From contig CAMMZE010000028.1 in assembly GCA_946529195.1 (NCBI GenBank), forward strand, positions 1-8,817: a stretch of DNA of 8,817 bases. Reading direction: 5' to 3'. Position 1 is the stretch's first letter, and every line of letters begins with the position of its first letter. Below, piece after piece: positions 1-6,107 of this stretch. Source of the stretch: an uncultured Lachnospiraceae bacterium (GTDB lineage: Bacteria; Bacillota_A; Clostridia; Lachnospirales; Lachnospiraceae). The notes below the pieces were generated by a model. That model saw nothing but the letters and a program-made list of their open reading frames with translations, ran no database searches and had not been told where the DNA came from. Position numbers and translations under genes: made by a program.

Positions 1-497
1 ACCACTGCAGCGAGAATCAGGTCAAAGAGCACCTTGTTGGTCCGGGCAGTCTCTTTGCCGCCCTTCAGGATGGCGCAGTTGCCGCTCTTGATGCAGAGAC
101 AGGAAATCTGGATCAGAGCATCCGGTCTGGCTTCAAAGATGACGCCGATTACACCAATCGGGCAGCTTACCCGGCGAAGAACAAGTCCCTCATCCAGCTC
201 GCGGGCCAGAAGAGTCCGGTTCAGCGGATCTGCAAGATCCATCAGCTGCCGGATGCCGGCCAGACTGTCAGCAAGCTTTTCTTCTGTAAATTTCAGACGC
301 TTGATGATAGCGGGGGAGACATGATCCGCCTCAGCGGCAGCCACATCCTCGTGGTTGGCAGCAAAAATCTCATCTTTATGTGCAATCAGGCTGTCTGCAG
401 CCAGCTGCAGAGCCTGATTTCTCTGGTCCGGAGAAGAGGCAGCCAGAACAGGCGAAGCCAGTTTCATATGACGGGCAGATTCTCTGATATTACTCAT
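1..497 (-). CDS. proA: Gamma-glutamyl phosphate reductase (glutamate-5-semialdehyde dehydrogenase), N-terminal part
   Basis: ProA reduces gamma-glutamyl phosphate to glutamate-5-semialdehyde with NADPH, the second step of proline synthesis, in the cytoplasm. Translating the minus strand from the ATG at 497 gives 165 uninterrupted residues beginning MSNIRESARHMKLASP. The most telling stretch is residues 111-154, which contains SCPIGVIGVIFEARPDALIQ, then ISCLCIKSGNCAILKGG and ARTN. I recognise this as the ProA version of the aldehyde dehydrogenase cofactor-binding fold. The family is usually about 415 residues, so about 250 C-terminal residues, including the catalytic cysteine region, lie outside the window. 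The start is supported by AAAGGAG (505-511 on the complement), 7 nt before the ATG. The gene is the first of its transcript, directly behind its own promoter; proB is not seen, so it must lie downstream or elsewhere. Identification is confident; only the truncation by the window edge limits it. Confidence 0.95.
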   Translation of the reverse strand, partial: MSNIRESARHMKLASPVLAASSPDQRNQALQLAADSLIAHKDEIFAANHEDVAAAEADHVSPAIIKRLKFTEEKLADSLAGIRQLMDLADPLNRTLLARELDEGLVLRRVSCPIGVIGVIFEARPDALIQISCLCIKSGNCAILKGGKETARTNKVLFDLILAAV

Positions 498-538
498 TCG
501 GAAACTCCTTTCTGAAGGTAAATGCAATCTTTTTGTGA

Positions 539-567
539 ATAATAGCATACAAAAAGTCCACGCGCAA
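539..567 (-). promoter_or_regulatory. Sigma-A type promoter of proA
   Basis: Read on the minus strand, TTGCGC (567-562) is followed after exactly 17 nt by TATTAT (544-539), which fits a sigma-A -35/-10 pair. Transcription would start near 532, about 35 nt before the proA ATG. The -35 box directly abuts the palindromic repeat that begins at 568. The -10 is good and the -35 moderate. Confidence 0.6.
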
Positions 568-711
568 GGGGGAGACAGGGGACGGTTCTCTGTCTCCCCC
601 ATTTCAGGAAAAGAGAAGCCCGGAAAGGCAGGTTTTGCTGGCCTTTCCGGGCATTCTTATAGGTTGAGTCAGGGAGACAGAGAACCGTCCCCTGTCTCCC
701 CTGTCTCCCCC
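568..711. repeat. Nested inverted-repeat element (REPIN/MITE-like)
   Basis: Two copies of a GC-rich unit sit in opposite orientation. Positions 569-598 are the perfect reverse complement of 672-701 (30 nt). Each copy is itself a palindrome: in the left one 568-578 pairs with 590-600 around an 11-nt loop, and in the right one 672-680 pairs with 692-700 around the complementary loop. A further half copy, CTGTCTCCCCC, follows at 701-711. Between the arms lies a separate 12-bp hairpin (618-652). No plausible coding sequence is present. Inverted pairs of short palindromes are the pattern of REP/REPIN sequences moved by RAYT transposases. From memory, the GGGACGGTTCT core resembles a dispersed repeat in many Firmicutes genomes, but I could not check this. 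A run of T (714-720) follows the right arm. Confidence 0.8.
618..652. repeat. 12-bp hairpin inside the repeat element
   Basis: GCCCGGAAAGGC (618-629) is perfectly complementary to GCCTTTCCGGGC (641-652), with an 11-nt loop. There is no strong T-run on either side, so it is a poor intrinsic terminator. It occupies the centre of the larger inverted repeat and is probably part of the same element. Confidence 0.7.
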
Positions 712-742
712 TGTTTTTTTCAAAATTCATTTCATAAAAAGC

Positions 743-771
743 TTGACGGAAATACCATTTGTATATATGAT
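743..771 (+). promoter_or_regulatory. Sigma-A promoter of the BMP-family gene and glucosidase
   Basis: TTGACG (743-748) and TATGAT (766-771) are separated by 17 nt, each matching consensus at five of six positions. Transcription would begin near 778, leaving a short leader of about 43 nt to the preferred start codon at 822. The promoter lies just outside the palindromic element and points away from the proA promoter. It would drive both the BMP-domain gene and the glucosidase, since no terminator separates them. Confidence 0.75.
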
Positions 772-808
772 ACCAACGAGTAAAAACTGAGAGATTAGAC
801 AAGAGAAT

Positions 809-813
809 GGAGG
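809..813 (+). promoter_or_regulatory. Ribosome binding site that decides the start of the BMP-family gene
   Basis: GGAGG lies 8 nt before a TTG codon at 822. The in-frame ATG at 807 overlaps this GGAGG and has only a weak purine stretch (AAGAGA, 801-806) immediately against it. The spacing therefore favours initiation at TTG 822. Confidence 0.6.
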
Positions 814-821
814 ACGCGTTT

Positions 822-2774
822 TTGAGCGTTGAAGATTACAAAGAAGCAGTCAGACGAGGACAGAAATCATACCGGAGAGCGCTGGGGGAAGGGCGTTATC
901 CCTACCTGCCTGTATTAGATGATATCCTTTCCATGCAGAAGGTGGAAAGAGAAGAGGCACTCGGTATTACAGAGATTCCCATGAGCCACATCGCGGGCAC
1001 GAGAACAGCAGGAAGGACCAAGGCATTTGCAGACAATTTCATGCCGCTGCTGGATGGGAACACCGAGTTTTCCAGCAAATGGATTGCTCTTTGCGACAGT
1101 CTGGTCGAAGAAGGAATCCGTGAGCCGGTCAAGGCCTATGAGTTTTACAACCGCTTTTATATATTAGAAGGAAATAAGCGCGTCAGCGTGATGAAGTACC
1201 TGGGAGCCGTTTCTATCCCGGCTTATGTGATCCGGCTGATCCCCAGACGGACGGACACAGACGAGAACCGTCTCTACTTTGAGTTTGTGGATTTTTACGG
1301 GAAGAGCAAGATCAATTATCTGGACTTTACTAAACCGGGATCCTACAAGCGTCTGCAGACATCTGTCGGCAAGGAACCGGAAGAGGCCTGGACCGAGGAT
1401 GAACGCAGGGAATTCCGGTCTTTTTATGCCCTTTTTGCCATGGCTTATGAAGAAAAAGCAGGCGGACATGAGCCGATTGGAACCAGCGACGCTATGCTGA
1501 TTTATCTCAATATTTATCCTTATGAGACTTCCAAAGATCATTTGCCGAAGGACTTTAAGGAAAACATCGCCAAGAGCTGGGATGAGTTTGCCGCAGGCGG
1601 AGAAGAGGGCGGGCTTGCCGTTTCCATGCAGCCGGCACAGAGGGCCAAAGGACTGGCCATCACCAGAACCATCCAGGATGCGGCAAAGGGAACCAAGGTC
1701 AGCAAGGTGGCTTTTATCTATGAGAAAAATGCCCAGACATCCAGGTGGACCTACGGACACGAATTGGGCAGGCAGTATGTACAAAAAGTCTTTCAGGGAA
1801 GAGTGCAGACTATGGCCTGGTATGATGTGGATGTAGACCACTTTCAGAATTGCATGGATGCAATCGAAGAGGCGATTGCAGATGGAGCAACTGTGATTTT
1901 TACCACCACGCCCCGGATGCTGACCGAAAGTCTGCAGGCAGCAGTCAATCATCCCAAGGTCAAGATCCTCAACTGCTCTCTGGGCAGCGAGCATCCCAGC
2001 GTCAGGTCCTATTACGGGCGCATGTATGAGGCCAAGTTCCTGACAGGCATGATCGCAGGCGCCCTCTCCGAGAGCGACGAGATCGGTTATATTGCGGATT
2101 ACCCGATTTACGGGATGACAGCCAACATCAACGCCTTCGCCCTTGGTGCCAGAATGGTCAACCCCAGGGCAAAAGTGATCCTGGAGTGGTCAACTGTTCC
2201 GGACAGCGATATCTATGCCAATATGCTGGGCAGGGGCGTCTGCTTTGTCTCTGACAGAGACATCACAGCACCGGAAACCGGTTCCAGAGAATTTGGTCTC
2301 TACTTCCTGAAACAGGGCAGCAGCGGCCTGCAGCCGGAAAACATCGCCGTGCCGGTATGGAACTGGGGCAGATACTATGAGCTGATCCTGCGCAGCATTG
2401 CAGGAGCAGCCTGGAAAGAAGAAGAGGCCCCGGGCGTCAAAGCACTCAATTACTGGTGGGGAATGGCGACAGGCGTTATAGACGTCACCGGACTGGAAAA
2501 TCTTCCGGACGGTATTGCCCGCCTGGTCCGCCTGATGAAAGAAGACATCTGCACCAACAGATTCCACATCTTCTCCGGCAGGCTGCAGGATCAGGAAGGC
2601 AATATCAGACATGACGACAGTCAGCCCATGCAGCCGGAAGATATTTTGTCTATGGACTGGCTCTTGGACAATGTGACCGGAGAAATCCCCCATCCGGAGA
2701 AGCTGACCGAAGAAGCCAAGCAGGTCGTAGCCGTACAGGGAGTAAACAAAAGCGAAGAAGACGCAGTCGTCTGA
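822..2774 (+). CDS. ParB-like domain fused to BMP-family ligand-binding domain, cytoplasmic
   Basis: The protein is about 650 residues from TTG 822, or 655 from the alternative ATG at 807. Numbering here is from 807. Residues 56-145 resemble a ParB/Srx-like domain: FYILEGNKRVSVMKYLGAVS has the box-II pattern, with GNKR at 122-125 where ParB proteins carry GERR-like residues. Residues about 299-590 look like the BMP fold (PnrA/Med type, purine-nucleoside binding in characterised members), with EAKFLTGMIAGAL, IGYIADYPIYG and the stretch around NAFALGARMVNPRAK. The region 150-295 is not recognised. There is no signal peptide, lipobox or membrane segment, so unlike transport-associated BMP proteins it should stay in the cytoplasm. 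No nucleoside permease or ATPase is adjacent; the glucosidase follows after 34 nt in the same transcript. A ligand-responsive regulator is a reasonable guess, by analogy with Bacillus Med, but the function is unknown. It would commonly be auto-annotated as an ABC transporter binding protein, which its lack of export signal argues against. Confidence 0.85.
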   Translation: MSVEDYKEAVRRGQKSYRRALGEGRYPYLPVLDDILSMQKVEREEALGITEIPMSHIAGTRTAGRTKAFADNFMPLLDGNTEFSSKWIALCDSLVEEGIREPVKAYEFYNRFYILEGNKRVSVMKYLGAVSIPAYVIRLIPRRTDTDENRLYFEFVDFYGKSKINYLDFTKPGSYKRLQTSVGKEPEEAWTEDERREFRSFYALFAMAYEEKAGGHEPIGTSDAMLIYLNIYPYETSKDHLPKDFKENIAKSWDEFAAGGEEGGLAVSMQPAQRAKGLAITRTIQDAAKGTKVSKVAFIYEKNAQTSRWTYGHELGRQYVQKVFQGRVQTMAWYDVDVDHFQNCMDAIEEAIADGATVIFTTTPRMLTESLQAAVNHPKVKILNCSLGSEHPSVRSYYGRMYEAKFLTGMIAGALSESDEIGYIADYPIYGMTANINAFALGARMVNPRAKVILEWSTVPDSDIYANMLGRGVCFVSDRDITAPETGSREFGLYFLKQGSSGLQPENIAVPVWNWGRYYELILRSIAGAAWKEEEAPGVKALNYWWGMATGVIDVTGLENLPDGIARLVRLMKEDICTNRFHIFSGRLQDQEGNIRHDDSQPMQPEDILSMDWLLDNVTGEIPHPEKLTEEAKQVVAVQGVNKSEEDAVV

Positions 2775-2808
2775 ATATAGAAGACATACACAAGGGAGGA
2801 TTATCAGA

Positions 2809-4476
2809 ATGGAAAAGAAATGGTGGCAGAGCAGTGTGGTTTACCAGATTTATCCCCGCAGCTTTCAGGACAGCAACGGGGACGGAATCGGAGACATTCC
2901 CGGCATTACAAGCAGACTGGAGTATATCAGGGACCTGGGCGCAGATGTGATCTGGCTTTCCCCGGTTTACCAGTCTCCCAACGATGACAACGGATATGAT
3001 ATCAGCGATTACCGGGCCATTATGACAGAGTTCGGAACCATGGAAGACTATGACAAGATGCTGGAAAAGGCACACAGCCTGGGACTGAAGATCGTCATGG
3101 ACCTGGTTGTCAATCACACTTCCGATGAGCATGCCTGGTTTATGGACTCCCGCAGCAGCAAGGACAGCCCCTACCGTGACTATTATATCTGGAAAGACGG
3201 GAAGGATGGCAAAGCTCCCAGCAACATGGGATCTGCCTTCGGCGGCAGCGCATGGGAACTGGACCAGAAGACCGGTATGTACTACATGCACCTTTTCACC
3301 AAAAAGCAGCCCGACCTCAACTGGGAGAATCCCAAGGTCAGAGATGAAGTCTTTGACATGATGACCTGGTGGCTGGATAAGGGCATCGACGGTTTCCGCA
3401 TGGATGTCATCAGCCTGATTTCCAAGGACCAGAGCTTCCCGGATTATCCGGCAGACGCGACCGGTTATTCCCACCACCGCTTTGTGGCAAACGGTCCCCG
3501 CGTGCATGAATTTTTACAGGAAATGAACAGCCGCGTCCTTTCCAAATACGACATTATGACAGTTGGCGAGACAGCCGGCGTGACCCTGGAAGAGGCTAAA
3601 AAATATGCCAGCCTTGACGGCAGCGAGCTCAACATGGTGTTCCAGTTCGAACACATGGGAGCAGACGGAGACCCTGTGACTGACAAATGGACAGACGCTC
3701 CCCTGTATCTGCCCAAACTGAAGGAAATCCTGACCCGCTGGGAGAAAGGCCTGGAAGGCATTGCCTGGAACAGCCTCTACTGGGACAATCATGACCAGCC
3801 CAGAATCGTATCCCGCTGGGGCAATGACGCACCCGAATACCGCGTCCTCAGCGCCAAGATGCTGGCCCTCTGCCTGCATATGATGCAGGGAACTCCTTAT
3901 GTTTATCAGGGAGAAGAACTGGGCATGACCAATTATCCCTGGAAGGATGTTTCCGAATTCCAGGATGTCGATTCCTGGAACAACTACAATGAACTGGTCG
4001 GCAAGGGAATCATGACCCCGGAGGCCGGTTTCAGAGCCCTCAAGGCCAAGAGCCGCGACAATGCCCGCACTCCCATGCAGTGGGATGACAGCCCCCAGGC
4101 AGGATTCACCACCGGGACACCCTGGATGCAGGTCAACCCCAACTATACAGAAATCAATGCCGCAGCCCAGACCGGCGACCCGGATTCGGTATTTTCCTTC
4201 TACAAGGAACTGATCCGTCTCCGCCATGAGATGGAAGTGATCGTATACGGCAGCTATGATCTGCTCTTGCCGGAGGATGAGAACCTTTATGTCTACACCA
4301 GAACATACGGGGATGAAAAACTCCTGATCGTCTGCAATTTCTCTGAAAAAGAGCAGGCCTTTGCTGTGCCGGAGGAATTTGCGGGAGCAGAAAAACTGAT
4401 TGGCAATTATGAGGGCCTTGAGGATGGCGGAAGAATCATCCGGCCTTATGAAGCCTATAGTTTACATATCAAATAA
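2809..4476 (+). CDS. malL: GH13 oligo-1,6-glucosidase / alpha-glucosidase
   Basis: This is a cytoplasmic glycoside hydrolase that releases glucose from the non-reducing end of short alpha-glucosides. The 555-residue length matches oligo-1,6-glucosidases of GH13 subfamily 31 (about 555-560). The TIM-barrel opens with WWQSSVVYQIYPRSFQDSNG. A calcium-site motif follows (DSNGDGIGD, 21-29), then DLVVNHTSDEH (98-108), GFRMDV with nucleophile Asp199, TVGET with acid/base Glu254, and NHDQPR with Asp329. The residue after the nucleophile is Val200. In studied homologues Val here accompanies alpha-1,6 preference, while Thr or Ala accompanies alpha-1,4. There is no signal peptide. The start has AAGGGAGG (2792-2799) about 9 nt upstream. 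It is the last gene of a two-gene unit and is followed by a strong terminator. Trehalose-6-phosphate hydrolase and dextran glucosidase are related alternatives; isomaltose, panose or isomalto-oligosaccharides are the likely substrates. Confidence 0.93.
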   Translation: MEKKWWQSSVVYQIYPRSFQDSNGDGIGDIPGITSRLEYIRDLGADVIWLSPVYQSPNDDNGYDISDYRAIMTEFGTMEDYDKMLEKAHSLGLKIVMDLVVNHTSDEHAWFMDSRSSKDSPYRDYYIWKDGKDGKAPSNMGSAFGGSAWELDQKTGMYYMHLFTKKQPDLNWENPKVRDEVFDMMTWWLDKGIDGFRMDVISLISKDQSFPDYPADATGYSHHRFVANGPRVHEFLQEMNSRVLSKYDIMTVGETAGVTLEEAKKYASLDGSELNMVFQFEHMGADGDPVTDKWTDAPLYLPKLKEILTRWEKGLEGIAWNSLYWDNHDQPRIVSRWGNDAPEYRVLSAKMLALCLHMMQGTPYVYQGEELGMTNYPWKDVSEFQDVDSWNNYNELVGKGIMTPEAGFRALKAKSRDNARTPMQWDDSPQAGFTTGTPWMQVNPNYTEINAAAQTGDPDSVFSFYKELIRLRHEMEVIVYGSYDLLLPEDENLYVYTRTYGDEKLLIVCNFSEKEQAFAVPEEFAGAEKLIGNYEGLEDGGRIIRPYEAYSLHIK

Positions 4477-4506
4477 ATTGATTCATTTTGCTTAAAAGAT
4501 AGCGAA

Positions 4507-4546
4507 AAAGAGGGAAAGTGCCTAAAATACTTTCCCTCTTTCTTTA
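4507..4546 (+). terminator. Rho-independent terminator after the glucosidase
   Basis: AAAGAGGGAAAGT (4507-4519) pairs perfectly with ACTTTCCCTCTTT (4529-4541), a 13-bp stem with a 9-nt loop, followed by a T-rich tail. It begins 30 nt after the glucosidase stop codon and separates that unit from the transporter operon. Confidence 0.88.
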
Positions 4547-4574
4547 TATATCCATGATATTGCCTAAAATCAGC

Positions 4575-4603
4575 TTGCCATTTTCTGAATTTTTTGTTAT
4601 AAT
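4575..4603 (+). promoter_or_regulatory. Sigma-A promoter of the sugar ABC transporter operon
   Basis: TTGCCA (4575-4580) and a perfect TATAAT (4598-4603) are 17 nt apart, with a T-rich spacer. Transcription would start near 4610. This is the best promoter match in the window, as expected for an abundantly made binding protein. I saw no convincing CcpA (cre) site around it. Confidence 0.85.
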
Positions 4604-4613
4604 CACAATGTCC

Positions 4614-4632
4614 GATCGGCAGGGTGCCGATC
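4614..4632 (+). promoter_or_regulatory. Perfect 8-bp palindrome at the transcript start: operator or 5' stem-loop
   Basis: GATCGGCA (4614-4621) and TGCCGATC (4625-4632) are exact reverse complements around GGG. It begins only a few bases after the predicted transcription start, where a dimeric repressor (for example a LacI-family sugar regulator) could block initiation. In RNA it would form a compact triloop hairpin at the very 5' end, which could stabilise the message. No regulator gene is in the window to decide between the two. Confidence 0.55.
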
Positions 4633-4642
4633 CAAAATATTC

Positions 4643-4658
4643 GTGCACCAAGATGCAC
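4643..4658 (+). promoter_or_regulatory. Second small inverted repeat in the leader
   Basis: GTGCA (4643-4647) and TGCAC (4654-4658) form a 5-bp inverted repeat around 6 nt. It ends 6 nt before the ribosome binding site AAGGGGG (4665-4671). It could be a weak hairpin or a second operator half-site pair. It is short enough that chance is possible. Confidence 0.35.
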
Positions 4659-4678
4659 AACCATAAGGGGGAAATAGT

Positions 4679-6004
4679 ATGAAAAAACCTTTAGCACTTG
4701 CTCTTGCAGTTGTTATGGCTGCTTCACTTGCAGCTTGCGGCGGCGGCTCCAGTTCCAGCGGCGGCGATTCCAGCAGCAGCAGCGGCGGCGATTCCAGCGC
4801 CAGCGCCAGCGGAGAGATCCGTCTTGTTAACAACAAGGTTGAGATCGACGAAGGTCTTAAGAAACTGGCTGCTAAGTATGAGGAAGAGACCGGCGTGAAA
4901 GTAAACATCGAGTCTCTCGGCGGCGGTGTTGACACCCAGGCAACTCTCAAGGGCTACTATCAGGCAGGCAACATGCCCGACATCTTCGTATTCGAGGGTG
5001 ACAAGGACTATCCTACATGGGAAGGCAACCTTGCAGATCTTTCTGATATGGCTTGCATGAGCGACACAGATTCCGCTTACTCCGTAGACGGCGTAGTATA
5101 CGGATTCCCGACCACCACAGAGGCGATCGGCCTTGCTTACAACAAGTCTATCCTTGATAAGGCTGGCATCGATCCCGCATCCATCACCGGACCGGAATCC
5201 ATGAAGGCTGCATTTGAGACACTTGATGCTAAGAAGGATGAGCTTGGACTTACAGCTGTTGTTGGCTGGTACACCGAGCCCTCCGCTCTGTACTGGACCA
5301 CCGGTCAGCATATGTTCGGTACCTATCTTGACGAAGGTCTGGCTCGTGACGACACCACATATTTCGATCTCCTGACCGATGGCGGCAAGCTTGACGCTGA
5401 CCGTGCTAAGGCTTGGGGCGAGATGGTTGCTCTGTTCAACCAGTACTCCGATCAGGACAACATGGTTTCCGGTACTTATGACCAGCAGATCCTGAACTTC
5501 GCATCCGGCAAGTATGCATTCGTTACCCAGGGTTCCTGGATCGGTGCTACCATGACTTCCGCAGATGCTGAGCAGTACGCAGCAGCTGGCAACTTCGAGT
5601 GCGGCATGATCCCTTACGCTTTCATCGAGGGTCAGGACACTATCCTTACCAACACACCGAACTGGTGGGGCGTTTACAAGGACGGCAACGTAGATGCAGC
5701 TAAGGCATTCCTTGAGTGGTGCGCAAGCAACGACGGCGGCCAGCAGATCCTTGTTGAGGATTGCGGTTTCGTATCCCCTTACAAGAGCTGCACATATGTA
5801 GCTGCAGATCCGTTCGCACAGACCATCATTGACTACCAGAACGCTGGCAAGACCTCTGCATGGCACTGGCTTGGTATGATCGATGGACTTGGCGCTAACT
5901 ACACAGGCGTTGTATTCAACGAGTTCTCCAAGGGCAACTACAAGACCGTTGATGAGTTCATCGCAGCTCTTCAGGAGCAGCTTGAGGCAGCTTACGCACA
6001 GTAA
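4679..6004 (+). CDS. Sugar ABC transporter solute-binding lipoprotein (MalE-like)
   Basis: This is the extracellular, membrane-anchored receptor that delivers sugar to the permeases encoded downstream. The 441-residue precursor starts with a lipoprotein signal, MKKPLALALAVVMAASLAAC. The lipobox is LAAC (17-20), with Cys20 as the lipidated residue. A Gly/Ser/Asp/Ala linker (about 21-45) acts as a tether. The body (46-441) has family 1 binding-protein features: a start near EIRLVNNKVEIDEGLKKLA, MPDIFVFEGD, YGFPTTTEAIGLAYNKSIL, and a late NWWGVYKDGNVDAAKAFLEW. The start follows AAGGGGG (4665-4671) at 7 nt. It is the first gene of the operon. Codon choice (many CTT, GCT, AAG, GAG) differs from the glucosidase and proA, suggesting high expression. 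The specific sugar cannot be read from sequence; the neighbouring malQ and GH13 genes point to malto- or isomalto-oligosaccharides. Confidence 0.92.
   Translation: MKKPLALALAVVMAASLAACGGGSSSSGGDSSSSSGGDSSASASGEIRLVNNKVEIDEGLKKLAAKYEEETGVKVNIESLGGGVDTQATLKGYYQAGNMPDIFVFEGDKDYPTWEGNLADLSDMACMSDTDSAYSVDGVVYGFPTTTEAIGLAYNKSILDKAGIDPASITGPESMKAAFETLDAKKDELGLTAVVGWYTEPSALYWTTGQHMFGTYLDEGLARDDTTYFDLLTDGGKLDADRAKAWGEMVALFNQYSDQDNMVSGTYDQQILNFASGKYAFVTQGSWIGATMTSADAEQYAAAGNFECGMIPYAFIEGQDTILTNTPNWWGVYKDGNVDAAKAFLEWCASNDGGQQILVEDCGFVSPYKSCTYVAADPFAQTIIDYQNAGKTSAWHWLGMIDGLGANYTGVVFNEFSKGNYKTVDEFIAALQEQLEAAYAQ
4757..4798 (+). repeat. In-frame direct repeat encoding the Ser/Gly/Asp linker
   Basis: An 18-nt sequence (AGCGGCGGCGATTCCAGC) occurs at 4757-4774 and again at 4781-4798, a 24-nt period or eight codons. 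It encodes part of the flexible tether behind the lipidated cysteine. Slippage here would change linker length without a frameshift. Confidence 0.7.
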
Positions 6005-6042
6005 GTCTCCAATAAGAGTCTGATTGTTAACTGAGAGAGGAG

Positions 6043-6077
6043 AGGCGGGCGAAGGCTTTTTGCGGTCGCCCGCCTTT
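6043..6077 (+). terminator. Intercistronic hairpin between binding protein and first permease
   Basis: AGGCGGGCGA (6043-6052) pairs with TCGCCCGCCT (6066-6075), a GC-rich 10-bp stem with a 13-nt loop. It is extendable by a wobble G-U and an A-U pair. Only a short, interrupted T stretch follows, so termination is probably partial. In such operons a hairpin here usually protects the 3' end of the binding-protein message or reduces read-through into the permeases, giving more receptor than channel. That role is inferred. Confidence 0.65.
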
Positions 6078-6088
6078 CTGTAATGTTT

Positions 6089-6098
6089 GGAGGAAAGG
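6089..6098 (+). promoter_or_regulatory. Ribosome binding site fixing the first permease start
   Basis: GGAGGAAAGG lies 9 nt before the ATG at 6108. A longer frame opening with TTG at 6087 would start on top of this ribosome site, so it is not a credible start. Confidence 0.8.
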
Positions 6099-6107
6099 TG
6101 CAACTAT

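Noticed and set aside
535..783. An 82-residue plus-strand frame through the repeat
   Set aside because: It is translated repeat sequence with no ribosome site, and it covers the promoter at 743-771.
494..802. A 102-residue minus-strand frame across the divergent intergenic region
   Set aside because: It consists largely of translated palindromic repeat and runs over both promoters. Its end overlaps the proA start in another frame.
1164..1994. A 276-residue minus-strand frame opposite the ParB-BMP gene
   Set aside because: It is a shadow of the sense reading frame with no domain similarity that I recognise.
2650..4227. Long minus-strand frames (285 and 237 residues) opposite the glucosidase
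   Set aside because: They lack recognisable domains and start signals, while the sense strand carries a complete GH13 enzyme with all three catalytic residues.
4549..4678. A CcpA (cre) or canonical MalR operator upstream of the transporter
   Set aside because: I looked for the usual catabolite-control and MalR-type palindromes and saw no convincing match. The only palindromes are the two described in the leader.
4724..6103. A 459-residue open frame antisense to the binding-protein gene
   Set aside because: It mirrors the strongly biased codon use of the real gene, has no recognisable domain, and has no ribosome site or promoter I could find. The sense protein has a clear lipobox and family motifs.
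6087..6107. Seven-residue N-terminal extension of the first permease from a TTG at 6087
   Set aside because: The TTG overlaps the ribosome site GGAGGAAAGG, which is correctly spaced for the ATG at 6108.
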